Positions 27,330-35,919 of a stretch of DNA of 64,000 bases are shown here, piece by piece. Source of the stretch: Proteiniphilum sp. X52 (GTDB lineage: Bacteria; Bacteroidota; Bacteroidia; Bacteroidales; Dysgonomonadaceae); the NCBI RefSeq assembly GCF_003712195.1, contig NZ_RDSD01000015.1, positions 1 through 64,000 on the forward strand, in the 5' to 3' direction. Position 1 is the stretch's first letter. Each line of letters begins with the position of its first letter. A program made the translations under genes and the position numbers. Under the pieces are notes generated by a model that saw only the letters and a list, made by a program, of their open reading frames with translations, ran no database searches and was not told the DNA's origin.

Positions 27330-28316
27330 ATGACAGTTTTATCATTCCCACTGATTATTACGATTGCCGTAATCATCATCTTTTTATTGATATTCTTTCA
27401 TTACGTTCCCTTTTTCCTGTGGATAAATGCATTATCGGCAGGAGTGCGCATCTCGCTCGTGCAACTCTTCCTGATGCGCCTGCGCCGCGTACCGCCCCAC
27501 ACCATCGTTTACGCGATGATTGAGGGGCACAAGGCCGGACTCAAGATGATTACCCGCGACAACTTGGAAGCGCACTATCTTGCCGGGGGACACGTGGAGA
27601 AGGTAGTGCATGCATTGGTATCGGCATCCAAAGCAAACATCGACCTTACTTTTCAGATGGCCACAGCCATTGACCTGGCCGGACGCGATGTGCTGGAAGC
27701 CGTCAGGATGTCTGTGAACCCAAAAGTGATCGATACGCCTCCCGTCTCCGCCGTGGCCATGGACGGTATCCAGTTGATCGCCAAAGCCCGGGTGACGGTA
27801 CGTGCCAATATTAAACGGTTAGTGGGTGGTGCCGGTGAAGAAACTATCCTTGCCCGTGTGGGGGAAGGGATCGTCTCCTCCATCGGCTCGGCAGTCTCGC
27901 ACAAATCGGTGCTCGAAAACCCTGATTCAATCTCCAAGCTGGTATTGAAAAAGGGATTGGATGCGGGAACAGCATTTGAAATTCTCTCTATCGATATCGC
28001 CGACATCGATATAGGTAAAAATATCGGCGCTGTGTTGCAGATGGATCAGGCACAGGCCGACAAGAATATCGCGCAGGCACGCGCCGAGGAGCGGCGGGCC
28101 ATGGCTATCGCCTTGGAGCAGGAGATGAAGGCCAAAGCCCAGGAAGCCCGCGCCAAAGTGATTGAAGCGGAAGCGGAAGTCCCGATCGCCATGGCCGAAG
28201 CATTCCGTAACGGAAATCTCGGTATCATGGACTATTACCGGATGGAAAATATCAAGGCTGATACGGATATGAGGGACTCTATTGCCAAACCGCAGGGTGG
28301 CGGAAATAAAAAATAA
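27330..28316 (+). CDS. floA: Flotillin-like protein FloA
   Basis: A 328-residue flotillin-like protein of the FloA/UPF0365 family that organises lipid-raft-like membrane zones. An N-terminal membrane anchor ([20 protein letters not shown] with a further hydrophobic part) is followed by the SPFH/band 7-like region with the family phrases [45 protein letters not shown]-type text and [15 protein letters not shown]. The C-terminal helical part is Ala/Glu-rich ([20 protein letters not shown]) and should oligomerise. Normal length. The arrangement nfeD-floA is widespread in bacteria. Confidence 0.95.
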   Translation: MTVLSFPLIITIAVIIIFLLIFFHYVPFFLWINALSAGVRISLVQLFLMRLRRVPPHTIVYAMIEGHKAGLKMITRDNLEAHYLAGGHVEKVVHALVSASKANIDLTFQMATAIDLAGRDVLEAVRMSVNPKVIDTPPVSAVAMDGIQLIAKARVTVRANIKRLVGGAGEETILARVGEGIVSSIGSAVSHKSVLENPDSISKLVLKKGLDAGTAFEILSIDIADIDIGKNIGAVLQMDQAQADKNIAQARAEERRAMAIALEQEMKAKAQEARAKVIEAEAEVPIAMAEAFRNGNLGIMDYYRMENIKADTDMRDSIAKPQGGGNKK

Positions 28317-28337
28317 TTATCACAAACAATACATATT

Positions 28338-29204
28338 ATGAGAATCATACCTGAATCGGAATTGATCATCAACTCCGACGGGAGCGCCTTTCATCTCCAT
28401 ATCCGACCGGAGCAACTTTCGGACAGGATCGTAATGATGGGAGATCCCGATCGTGTAACGATGACAGCCTCATTTTTTGACAGCATTGAATGCGATGTGC
28501 GCAGCCGGGAATTCCATACCGTCACCGGGATCTATAAAGGCAAACGGATTACCGCGCTCTCGCACGGCATCGGCACCGACAACATAGATATCGTGCTCAC
28601 TGAGTTGGATGCGCTGGCCAATATCGACTTCAATACGCGATTGGTCAAAGAGGAACTCAAACAGCTAACAATGGTGCGGGTAGGCACATCAGGGGGAATG
28701 CAGCCGCATTGCCCCGTGGGTTCTTACGTGGTATCGGAGAAATCAATCGGTTTCGACGGACTTATCCATTATTATGGGGGTTCGGAATCGATCCGCGAAA
28801 AGGATTTCGAAGAGGCTTTCCAAAGGGAGGTGGGCTGGTCACCCTACCACTGCTCTCCGTATGTGGTGAGTGCCGACGAGGAGCTTGTCGACCGTATCGG
28901 TTTTGACATGATCCGCGGGGTTACCATCTCCGCCATCGGTTTTTACGGCCCCCAGGGAAGGCATGTGCGACTGCCGCTGGCCGATCCCAACCTGAATGCT
29001 AAAATCGAATCGTTCCGCTTCGGGGAGCATTCCATCACCAATTACGAGATGGAAAGTTCCGCTATCGCGGGATTAGGGAAGTTGATGGGACACAAGGCAA
29101 TGACTGTCTGCGCCATAATTGCCAACCGTGTGGCCCTGAAGTCGAATGCCGACTATAAAGGCTCCATAGAAGATCTTTTGCAAATAGTACTGGACAGGAT
29201 TTAA
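28338..29204 (+). CDS. Nucleoside phosphorylase (uridine phosphorylase-like)
   Basis: A 288-residue member of the PNP/UDP phosphorylase family, which splits nucleosides with phosphate into base and ribose-1-phosphate. The phosphate site is MMGDPDRV and the region after it (SREFHTVTGIYKGKRITALS, then HGIGTDNIDIVLTELDA) fits the family. MVRVGTSGGMQ is the second phosphate-binding loop, and NYEMESSAIAGLGKLMGH supplies the Glu-Met-Glu that holds ribose. Uridine preference is likely but not certain. It begins 21 bp after floA, so it may be read from the same transcript; a nucleoside transporter is encoded far away at 54004. Confidence 0.88.
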   Translation: MRIIPESELIINSDGSAFHLHIRPEQLSDRIVMMGDPDRVTMTASFFDSIECDVRSREFHTVTGIYKGKRITALSHGIGTDNIDIVLTELDALANIDFNTRLVKEELKQLTMVRVGTSGGMQPHCPVGSYVVSEKSIGFDGLIHYYGGSESIREKDFEEAFQREVGWSPYHCSPYVVSADEELVDRIGFDMIRGVTISAIGFYGPQGRHVRLPLADPNLNAKIESFRFGEHSITNYEMESSAIAGLGKLMGHKAMTVCAIIANRVALKSNADYKGSIEDLLQIVLDRI

Positions 29205-29303
29205 GATTTTAGATTCAAGATTCAAGACTTAAGATTTCAAATTCAAGATTCAACATACTCCTATCAATTAGTAATTGGTAATTAGTAATTGGTAATTTAT
29301 AAT
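29205..29303. repeat. Short imperfect tandem repeats between genes
   Basis: Two runs of simple repeats fill the gap before the M16 peptidase gene. The first repeats the word AGATTCAAGA with variants (about 29205-29254). The second repeats TTAGTAATTGGTAA (about 29268-29298). Similar AAGAATCAAGACT words occur at 47101. They probably arose by slippage; no coding potential. Confidence 0.75.
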
Positions 29304-29312
29304 TAAATTCAC

Positions 29313-32117
29313 ATGAAGAAGTTAATCATTCTGTTGCTGCTTGTAACCGGTTCGGCCGCCCATGCACAGCAAAATCCTCCTCTGCCTGTGGATCCGAAGG
29401 TGAGGACTGGAAAACTTGAAAACGGACTCACCTACTATATCCGGCAAAACAACCTTCCCGAAAACAGGGCCGATTTTTACATCGCACAGAAAGTGGGATC
29501 CATGCAGGAGGAAGACAATCAGGCCGGTCTGGCTCACTTCCTGGAGCACATGGCATTTAACGGGACGACCCATTTCCCCGGGAAAAGCATGCTGAACTAT
29601 CTGCAGGACAATGGAATTAAGTTCGGCACTAACATCAACGCCTATACCTCTTTCGATGAAACGGTTTATCATATATCCAATATCCCGACAACCAACAAGA
29701 ACCTGGTAGACTCGGCCCTGCTTGTGCTTCATGACTGGTCCAACGCCATTGCCCTTGAAGAGGAAGAGCTCGAAAACGAACGGGGTGTGATCCGGGAGGA
29801 GTGGCGTACCCGCGGTGGCGCGCAACAACGGTTATGGGATCAATTGCTCCCTAAAATGTATCCCGACAGCAAATATGCCAAACGCATGCCTATCGGAAGC
29901 ATCGATGTGATCAATAATTTCAAACCGGAAGAGATCAGGGCTTACTACCATAAATGGTATCGTCCCGACCTGCAGGGAATCATCATTGTGGGTGATATTG
30001 ATGTGGATGAGATGGAACAAAAGATAAAGGAACTGTTCTCGCCCATCCAACTCGCTGAGGAAAGGGCTGAACGGGAATACTATCCTGTTCCTGATAACAA
30101 GGATCCCATCGTGGCCATTGCCACCGACAAGGAAGCCCGTAATACACAGATAATGCTTTTTTACAAGCACGATACGATGCCCGACGAGTTCAGGAATACC
30201 CAGATGGGCTATATCACGGAATATATCTTCAATGCCGCTGCCGCCATGATGAACCAGCGGTTTGCCGAAATCATACAGAAACCCGACGCCCCTTTCACTT
30301 CCGCATTCGCATACAATAACGATTACTTCGTGGCCAAAACAAAAGACGCCTGGACCGTAGTGGCAGGAAGCGCCGAAGACAAGATAGAGAATGCGCTGGC
30401 AGCTATGGTACGTGAGACGGAAAGGGTGAAACGGCACGGATTCACCGCGTCGGAATATGAGGTGGCACGCACCAACATCCTCAAAGGATATGAAGATGCG
30501 TATAACAACCGGGATAAGCAGAGGAACGCTTCCTATTCACAGGAATATGTACGAGCGTTTACCGACGGAGAACCTATTCCGGGCATTGAGTTCGAATACC
30601 AATTTCTGCAGGCGGTGGTGCCCAACATCCCGGTAGAGGCGGTCAACCAGACTATTCAACAGCTGATGGGTGATGAAAACATCGTCATTGCCGTTACCGG
30701 CCCTGAAAAAGAAGGATTGGCATATCCTGCCGAAGACGCGTTGCTCAACGTACTGGCATCGGCACAGGCTGAAACTATCGAGCCTTATGCCGGAGAGGTG
30801 ATTGATGAGCCGTTGGTGGCCACGCCTCCCGCTCCGGGCAAGATCGTAAAAGCGGAAAAGGATGAGGCGATGGACGCCACGGTGTGGACACTGGAAAACG
30901 GGATGAGGGTGATCCTGAAAAATACCGACTTCAAAGACGACCAGATCGTAATGACCGGTACAAGTGCCGGCGGATACTCCCACTATGGAGCACAGTATCC
31001 GGTTAACAGCAGGCTGATGAGCAATGTGGCCACACTGGGAGGAGTGGGTAATTTCAGCGCGACCGACCTACCCAAGGTGCTGGCCGGAAAGACCGCTTCC
31101 GCACATCCGGGTATCAGCCTCACCACACAGGATTTCAACGGTTCTTCTTCCATCAGGGATTTCGAAACCATGCTGCAACTGGTTTACCTCTATTTCACTG
31201 CTCCACGGCAGGATAACGACGCTTTCCAATCATTCATCCAACGCATGGAGACCCAGTTGAAAAACCAGGAGGCCGAACCGATGGTGGCCTTCAGTGACTC
31301 TGTGTCGACTGCTTTGTATGGCGATAATCCATTGACAAAGAGAATAAAGGCCGATGATCTGAAAAAGGTCGATTACAACCGTATCATGGAGATGTATGCC
31401 GAACGGTTCTCCAATCCCGGCAGTTTTGTGTTCACCTTCGTGGGTAACATCGATGAGGAAAAGGTTCGTCCCGTAGTAGAACAGTATCTGGCTTCATTAC
31501 CGGGAAAGGCAGGGAAAGGCGAATTTGCGAAAATACCCATGAACTTCCGGGAAGGAAGCTTCGAGAATATTTTCCAACGGGAGATGCAGAACCCCAAAGC
31601 TTCGGTGTTCAACACCATAACGGGAAAAACAACCCGGGAGATGAAGAACCGGATACTGATGGGCATGTTCGACCAGATCCTCGATATCATTTACACCGAG
31701 AAAGTGCGTGAGGAGGAAGGGGGTACTTACGGCGTATACGCCGGAGGTTCCATCTCCCGTTATCCGGAGGGGCAAACCATCTTACAGATCAGGTTCGACA
31801 CTGATCCCGAGAGAATGGAACATCTCAATCAAATGGTTTTGGACCTACTAAAGGAATTCGCGGCAGAAGGCCCGCGTGACAGCGATTTTTCCAAGGTAAA
31901 AGAGTACATGAACAAGAGTTATCACGAAAAACTCAAAGAGAACAGTTACTGGCTGAACATCCTCGACAACAAATATTTTTACGGCGAAGACAATCACACT
32001 CAATATATTGAAACTGTAAATGCCATCACAAAAGATGATCTTCGCGGTTTCGCCAAAGCTCTGCTCGATCAGGGCAACCTGAAAACAATAGTGATGATGC
32101 CGAAAATAACGGAATGA
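29313..32117 (+). CDS. M16-family zinc peptidase
   Basis: A 934-residue secreted peptidase with signal peptide KKLIILLLLVTGSAAHAQ. The inverted zinc motif HxxEH is present as HFLEH (His75, Glu78, His79), with the distal Glu in LENERGVIREEW (Glu156). A second M16 repeat fills the C-terminal half (from about residue 520, TVWTLENGMRVILKN) without the motif, as expected for the inactive partner half, and ends with the substrate-binding YGVYAGGSISRYPEG. Such pitrilysin-like enzymes in Bacteroidota act in the periplasm on peptides; the substrate here is unknown. Confidence 0.93.
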   Translation: MKKLIILLLLVTGSAAHAQQNPPLPVDPKVRTGKLENGLTYYIRQNNLPENRADFYIAQKVGSMQEEDNQAGLAHFLEHMAFNGTTHFPGKSMLNYLQDNGIKFGTNINAYTSFDETVYHISNIPTTNKNLVDSALLVLHDWSNAIALEEEELENERGVIREEWRTRGGAQQRLWDQLLPKMYPDSKYAKRMPIGSIDVINNFKPEEIRAYYHKWYRPDLQGIIIVGDIDVDEMEQKIKELFSPIQLAEERAEREYYPVPDNKDPIVAIATDKEARNTQIMLFYKHDTMPDEFRNTQMGYITEYIFNAAAAMMNQRFAEIIQKPDAPFTSAFAYNNDYFVAKTKDAWTVVAGSAEDKIENALAAMVRETERVKRHGFTASEYEVARTNILKGYEDAYNNRDKQRNASYSQEYVRAFTDGEPIPGIEFEYQFLQAVVPNIPVEAVNQTIQQLMGDENIVIAVTGPEKEGLAYPAEDALLNVLASAQAETIEPYAGEVIDEPLVATPPAPGKIVKAEKDEAMDATVWTLENGMRVILKNTDFKDDQIVMTGTSAGGYSHYGAQYPVNSRLMSNVATLGGVGNFSATDLPKVLAGKTASAHPGISLTTQDFNGSSSIRDFETMLQLVYLYFTAPRQDNDAFQSFIQRMETQLKNQEAEPMVAFSDSVSTALYGDNPLTKRIKADDLKKVDYNRIMEMYAERFSNPGSFVFTFVGNIDEEKVRPVVEQYLASLPGKAGKGEFAKIPMNFREGSFENIFQREMQNPKASVFNTITGKTTREMKNRILMGMFDQILDIIYTEKVREEEGGTYGVYAGGSISRYPEGQTILQIRFDTDPERMEHLNQMVLDLLKEFAAEGPRDSDFSKVKEYMNKSYHEKLKENSYWLNILDNKYFYGEDNHTQYIETVNAITKDDLRGFAKALLDQGNLKTIVMMPKITE

Positions 32118-32140
32118 TCCTATATCCATAGGATTATCAT

Positions 32141-32245
32141 AATCGAGTAGGAGGTAAACGCTAATCGCAGGCGTTTATCTCCTACTTTCACGTTTACCGA
32201 CCTCTCCCATCACCGTACGTGCCGTTCGGCAGGTGGCCATTCCTT
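32141..32245 (-). mobile_element. Remnant of a group II intron 3' end (domain V/VI-like)
   Basis: On the minus strand CGGCACGTACGGTGATG matches the 3' half of a group II intron domain V, with a GAA-type loop before it. It is followed by GGGAGAGGTCGG and ends in CCTCCTACTCGATT, a 3' end I know from Bacteroidales introns. The 5' half of domain V (GGCCACCTGCC) departs from the usual GAGCCGTATGC, so the ribozyme is probably dead. The inner hairpin of 16 pairs (32146-32161 with 32171-32186, one G-U pair) could also stop transcripts of the M16 peptidase gene. Confidence 0.5.
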
Positions 32246-32264
32246 AATATTGCACTCGAACCAT

Positions 32265-32400
32265 TTAACCATGATAGTCCATCAAACATCGCCAGCCTTG
32301 TCGTTGCAATGATTCATTGATGATTGATCGATGGAGTATCGGGCTGTTTTTTTTATTTATATTTGCGATGTATAATGAATAAAGAGCCTAAAAATCATGA
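32265..32400 (-). pseudogene. Possible C-terminal remnant of a group II intron reverse transcriptase
   Basis: Just upstream of the domain V-like sequence on the minus strand, a short frame reads ILHRSIINESLQRQGW then RCLMDYHG and a stop (32265-32267). This resembles the end of intron-encoded reverse transcriptases, where a serine/threonine-asparagine-glutamate motif precedes a terminal hydrophobic helix. An in-frame stop lies about 39 codons upstream, so nothing functional is left. The order, reverse transcriptase end and then domain V, is correct for an intron. Confidence 0.4.
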
Positions 32401-32568
32401 GGATTACATTATTAAACAGAGGATTCAAAATCCGGTTATACCCCTATCGTAGCACAAGGCGGATGTGTTTTAACGAAGAACTTCAACAATTAGCTTAAAA
32501 TTAGTGTAAAGTCAATTTTGATATGATGTGTTTTTTATGTGTCGGACTCAATAGTAAAAATAATAAAA

Positions 32569-34944
32569 ATGTCTATGAATGTTTTAAGACAATTCAAAAA
32601 AAATCTCTCCTTACGCATTGTGAATCTTGTAGGATTGTCCATCATGTTCGCTTGCATTCTTCTTTCGTTAGGTTTCATCAATCGGGAATTGAGTTATGAC
32701 CGTCATCACACTAATTCCGATCGAATAGTTCGCTTGTCATTGCAATTCAACGATGATCCTATTGACGGGCGTATTTATGGCAATACCATTGATAACGTAT
32801 TGCAGCAAATACCTGAGATAGATCGAATTGTAAAGATGTTCAAAATCAATACAGCAGTGTTGACTTATCAGGGAAATCATCATATAGTCAATGATCTTTA
32901 CATGGTAAATCGTGAATTCTTGGAAGTATTTGATATCCCGTTGATACAAGGAGTCAAAAATGAGGTGTTACAACGTAAGGGACAGGTGTTGGTTAGCGAA
33001 AGTTTTGCTCGTCAATTGTTTGGTGAAATCAGTTTTGATGAGATTCAATTATCGGAATTTTTTATTGAAGGGCAAAACTTCTTAATCTCAGGTATATTTA
33101 AGGATATCCCTGAAACTTCACATTTCCGTACTGATTTTTTGTTATATCTCCCAGACAACAGAGAAGCGTATACTTTTACCTATTTGTTATTGAAGGATCA
33201 AACTGATGTTCAATCTTTAGCACAAAAAATAACCACGCTCGTTGAAGAAAAAGAGTTATTTCATTCCTTAAAACTTCATACTTTTTTGATGCCATTGACT
33301 GATATTCATCTTCATAGTCATAACCTTAGAGAAATGAGCATAAATGGAAACATTCATTATATTTATTTGATTATTGGAGCTAATGTGCTATTATTAATCG
33401 TAGTACTGTTTAATGTATGGTTAAATGCAAATTTGATGTTTTCCTATAATCGTCGTTATTATCAAATTTTACGTTTGCATGGAGCGAGTTCGTTGGTTGT
33501 ATTCAAAGATGAGGTATTATCGGCATCGCTTTGTGGCATTTTATCTATTATAATAGGGCTTGTGTCAGCGTGTTGCGTTCTCTTGTCTGGGTTTATTCCA
33601 GGGCATATCACTATCATTGGGACAGTTATATTATGCGGGATTTTCTTATTATCGATCATTGTTGTGTCACTCCTTCCGGTGATTAAAAGTATTTCATATA
33701 CATCATTTCTCAATACCACCATAGATGTGAAACCTATTGGATTTTCGCATATAAATGTCAAATGGATGTTAACGATACAATATGCAGTGGTGATGATAGT
33801 GGTAATTCTGGCGTTTGGCATTAACAAGCAGATGAATTTGGTGAAAGATATACAGGTGGGTGGAAACGAACGAACCATCTTGGTTACGTCTGATCAACCA
33901 GAGCAAGTTAGGGTAAACTTTGATCTACTAAAAACGGAGTTGCTTAAACATGTCGAAATTGAAGCAGTGACGACAGCTTTCCAATTACCCGGAGATGCAA
34001 TACGCGATGTAATACAAGTAAGAAGGGAGAACAATATGGATTGGCAACAATTGCCCATCATGGTTGTTGGAGAGGATTTTCTTCCATTCTTCAATATAAA
34101 ATTGATTGAGGGTCGGGAATTTGCGCCCGCAAAATACGATTATCAAACAGAAGAGATTATATTTTCTGATCATATTCACGGTAAACAAAAAACGGAACAT
34201 ATTGAAGAGTATGTTATTAACCGTAAAGCTTTGGCAGTATTAGGATTCAACTCTCCAGATGAAGCCATTGGCGAAATACTACAAATCGAACATGGTACAA
34301 TTGATTATTTTCAACGGGGTGTTATTGTAGGTGTCACGGACGATTTCAATTATACCGGATTGTACCAGGAAACAATTCCGTTGATGATGATGCAACGTCG
34401 CTTGTTTCAATATTGTATCATGGTGCGATTTGATCAAGATCGTTTTATGTATGCCCGAACAGTTTTTGAGAAGATTTGGAATGATGTTAATTCTAATTAT
34501 TCTGCCAATTATGTTTTTATGAATGATGTGTTTAATAAGATGTATCATAATGAAATGAGCGCTCAACAATTGGTGTATTTTTTCTCGCTGTTGTGCTTTT
34601 GTATCACTGATTTGGGATTGATTGTTTTCATGGCTTTCATCATCCGCCGGCGAAAAAAAGAGATAGCCTTAAGAAAAGTACATGGAGCTAGTGTTAGTGA
34701 TATCATCCGAATGCTTAACATGGATTTTATTCGCTATATGGCTTTGGCGTTCGTAATTACAATTCCTGTAGCATGGTACATAATGCATCGTTGGTTAGAG
34801 CGATTCGCTTACCGAACATCGCTTGATTGGTGGTTATTTGTGTTGGCGGGATTTATCGTTCTAATAATTTCCTACGCTTCTGTCTCGTTACAATGTTGGC
34901 GTGCAGCGACTGTAAACCCGGCGGAAGCAATTGCAAAGTCATAA
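32569..34944 (+). CDS. FtsX/MacB-type ABC transporter permease
   Basis: A 791-residue permease with the double FtsX layout common in Bacteroidota. It has an N-terminal membrane helix (LRIVNLVGLSIMFACILLSLG), a MacB-like periplasmic region, a three-helix block around residues 260-390 (YIYLIIGANVLLLIVVLFNV and on), a second helix and periplasmic region, and a final three-helix FtsX domain with RRRKKEIALRKVHGASVSDI and the ending CWRAATVNPAEAIAKS. I use the ATG at 32569; the frame extends to a GTG at 32539. No ATPase gene is nearby. The DNA is more AT-rich than the flanks and lies between two mobile-element scars, which suggests transfer. Confidence 0.88.
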   Translation: MSMNVLRQFKKNLSLRIVNLVGLSIMFACILLSLGFINRELSYDRHHTNSDRIVRLSLQFNDDPIDGRIYGNTIDNVLQQIPEIDRIVKMFKINTAVLTYQGNHHIVNDLYMVNREFLEVFDIPLIQGVKNEVLQRKGQVLVSESFARQLFGEISFDEIQLSEFFIEGQNFLISGIFKDIPETSHFRTDFLLYLPDNREAYTFTYLLLKDQTDVQSLAQKITTLVEEKELFHSLKLHTFLMPLTDIHLHSHNLREMSINGNIHYIYLIIGANVLLLIVVLFNVWLNANLMFSYNRRYYQILRLHGASSLVVFKDEVLSASLCGILSIIIGLVSACCVLLSGFIPGHITIIGTVILCGIFLLSIIVVSLLPVIKSISYTSFLNTTIDVKPIGFSHINVKWMLTIQYAVVMIVVILAFGINKQMNLVKDIQVGGNERTILVTSDQPEQVRVNFDLLKTELLKHVEIEAVTTAFQLPGDAIRDVIQVRRENNMDWQQLPIMVVGEDFLPFFNIKLIEGREFAPAKYDYQTEEIIFSDHIHGKQKTEHIEEYVINRKALAVLGFNSPDEAIGEILQIEHGTIDYFQRGVIVGVTDDFNYTGLYQETIPLMMMQRRLFQYCIMVRFDQDRFMYARTVFEKIWNDVNSNYSANYVFMNDVFNKMYHNEMSAQQLVYFFSLLCFCITDLGLIVFMAFIIRRRKKEIALRKVHGASVSDIIRMLNMDFIRYMALAFVITIPVAWYIMHRWLERFAYRTSLDWWLFVLAGFIVLIISYASVSLQCWRAATVNPAEAIAKS

Positions 34945-34993
34945 ATTGAAAAATTTCGAGAAAATATAGGAGTTTAGTTTGATTAGCTGAAAT

Positions 34994-35145
34994 ACGTTCC
35001 ATGACATCAAGCCCGAATTCTTACAAAATTACCTGGATGAATTCTGTACAAATTTAATCGCAGATATTTTGGAGAAGTTCTCTTTGGAAGATTGCTGGTA
35101 GCCTGTGTAAGCTATAGAAATGAGTTTTGGTATAAATGCGGATAA
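34994..35145 (+). pseudogene. Remnant of an IS1595-like transposase (C-terminal end, frameshifted)
   Basis: After the permease gene the frame reads FHDIKPEFLQNYLDEFC up to about 35046. It then continues one frame over as YKFNRRYFGEVLFGRLLVAC and VSYRNEFWYKCG to the stop at 35143-35145. The phrase LQxYLDEFxxxFNRR is the known C-terminal signature of IS1595/ISXO2-type transposases, so the element was cut down and then suffered a one-base deletion. A stop at 34988-34990 precedes the fragment; no inverted terminal repeat was located. Confidence 0.6.
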
Positions 35146-35157
35146 TCATTAAATATT

Positions 35158-35652
35158 ATGATAATTAAACTATCTTTTGTGAAATGTGTTCTTTATTTTT
35201 TTATCAATATACTGCACGTTGTTTTTTTTACGGTTTTGGCAGTTCTCTTATTACGCATAGGATTAGAAAACGAGAATAATAGTATCTTCATACTAATATT
35301 ATTATCTTTTCTTTGTTTAATATTGGCCGCTTATCCTTTGTTTTTTCTTATTTATTTTTTTTAAAATGACAAAAGCATATCTATTTACAGTAAAGAAAAT
35401 TCAGATACAATCATATATAAACTGAGCACTAAAAATTATGTCGTTTTCAAAATAAACGATATTAATAAAATAAATGTGTGTTTTCCTTTAATCAGATTAA
35501 CAATTAATTATTATTACAAGATATATTTGAACTCTGGACAAGTACTTATTGTCACATGTCTTACACCAACCAAACAATTAAGGAAGCGGGCAAATATAAA
35601 AAAAGAAAAATTAGAACATAAATTTTGGATTGATGATTTCATGAAACATTGA
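35158..35652 (+). pseudogene. Small membrane-protein gene interrupted by an in-frame stop
   Basis: An ATG at 35158 opens 68 codons with two membrane helices (LYFFINILHVVFFTVLAVLL and SIFILILLSFLCLILAAYPL), ending at TAA 35362-35364. The same frame then stays open for 95 more codons to TGA 35650-35652, reading KSISIYSKENSDTIIYKLST, NYVVFKINDINKINVCFPL and later HKFWIDDFMKH. The pattern of helices followed by a soluble beta-rich part fits one small membrane protein of about 164 residues. A single base change would restore it. In such AT-rich DNA 95 open codons by chance are unlikely. Family unknown. Confidence 0.55.
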
Positions 35653-35802
35653 TAGAGATGTATTTTCTGGGAGAAAAGAACCCGTCATTTTCCCTTATTA
35701 TAAACCTCAATGGCTCGCTTTTTTCTATCAATTGGAATAAGTTTGTTCCTTGGGATGTGGAACTTGCAGCCGTTAGAATATACCCATACCGGGCGGACAT
35801 AA

Positions 35803-35848
35803 AAAACAGGAGGAAAACCGATAAGATTTCCTCCTGTTTTTTTATTTT
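35803..35848. terminator. Bidirectional terminator downstream of the SusD gene
   Basis: AAAACAGGAGGAAA (35803-35816) pairs with TTTCCTCCTGTTTT (35827-35840) around a ten-base loop. T-runs flank the stem on both strands, so it can act in both directions. On the minus strand it lies about 75 bp after the stop of the SusD gene, at the end of the polysaccharide utilization operon. Confidence 0.88.
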
Positions 35849-35919
35849 ATTCCATTCCCTGGTGGGGAATTTCACTTATCAGCCAAAAGGTTCGCCGCAG
35901 CAAAACCCTCTTACCTGCG

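Larger units (their letters stand above)
32118..32568. other. Gene-free stretch with group II intron remnant
   Basis: This gap between the M16 peptidase and the permease gene contains a long hairpin and sequence resembling the 3' end of a group II intron in reverse orientation (described separately). The remaining part, about 32400-32568, is AT-rich. It presumably includes the promoter of the permease gene, but no clear TAnnTTTG box is seen. Confidence 0.5.

Noticed and set aside
29205-29303. Repeat cluster considered as a CRISPR array
   Set aside because: Units are short, of irregular spacing, and lack unique spacers; no cas gene is present.
29832-30437. 201-codon frame antisense to the M16 peptidase gene
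   Set aside because: Shadow frame within a gene with all its zinc motifs.
32146-32186. Long hairpin considered as an ordinary Rho-independent terminator only
   Set aside because: The stem is followed by TTTCACG rather than a T-run, and the surrounding sequence fits a group II intron end better; terminator use is possible but secondary.
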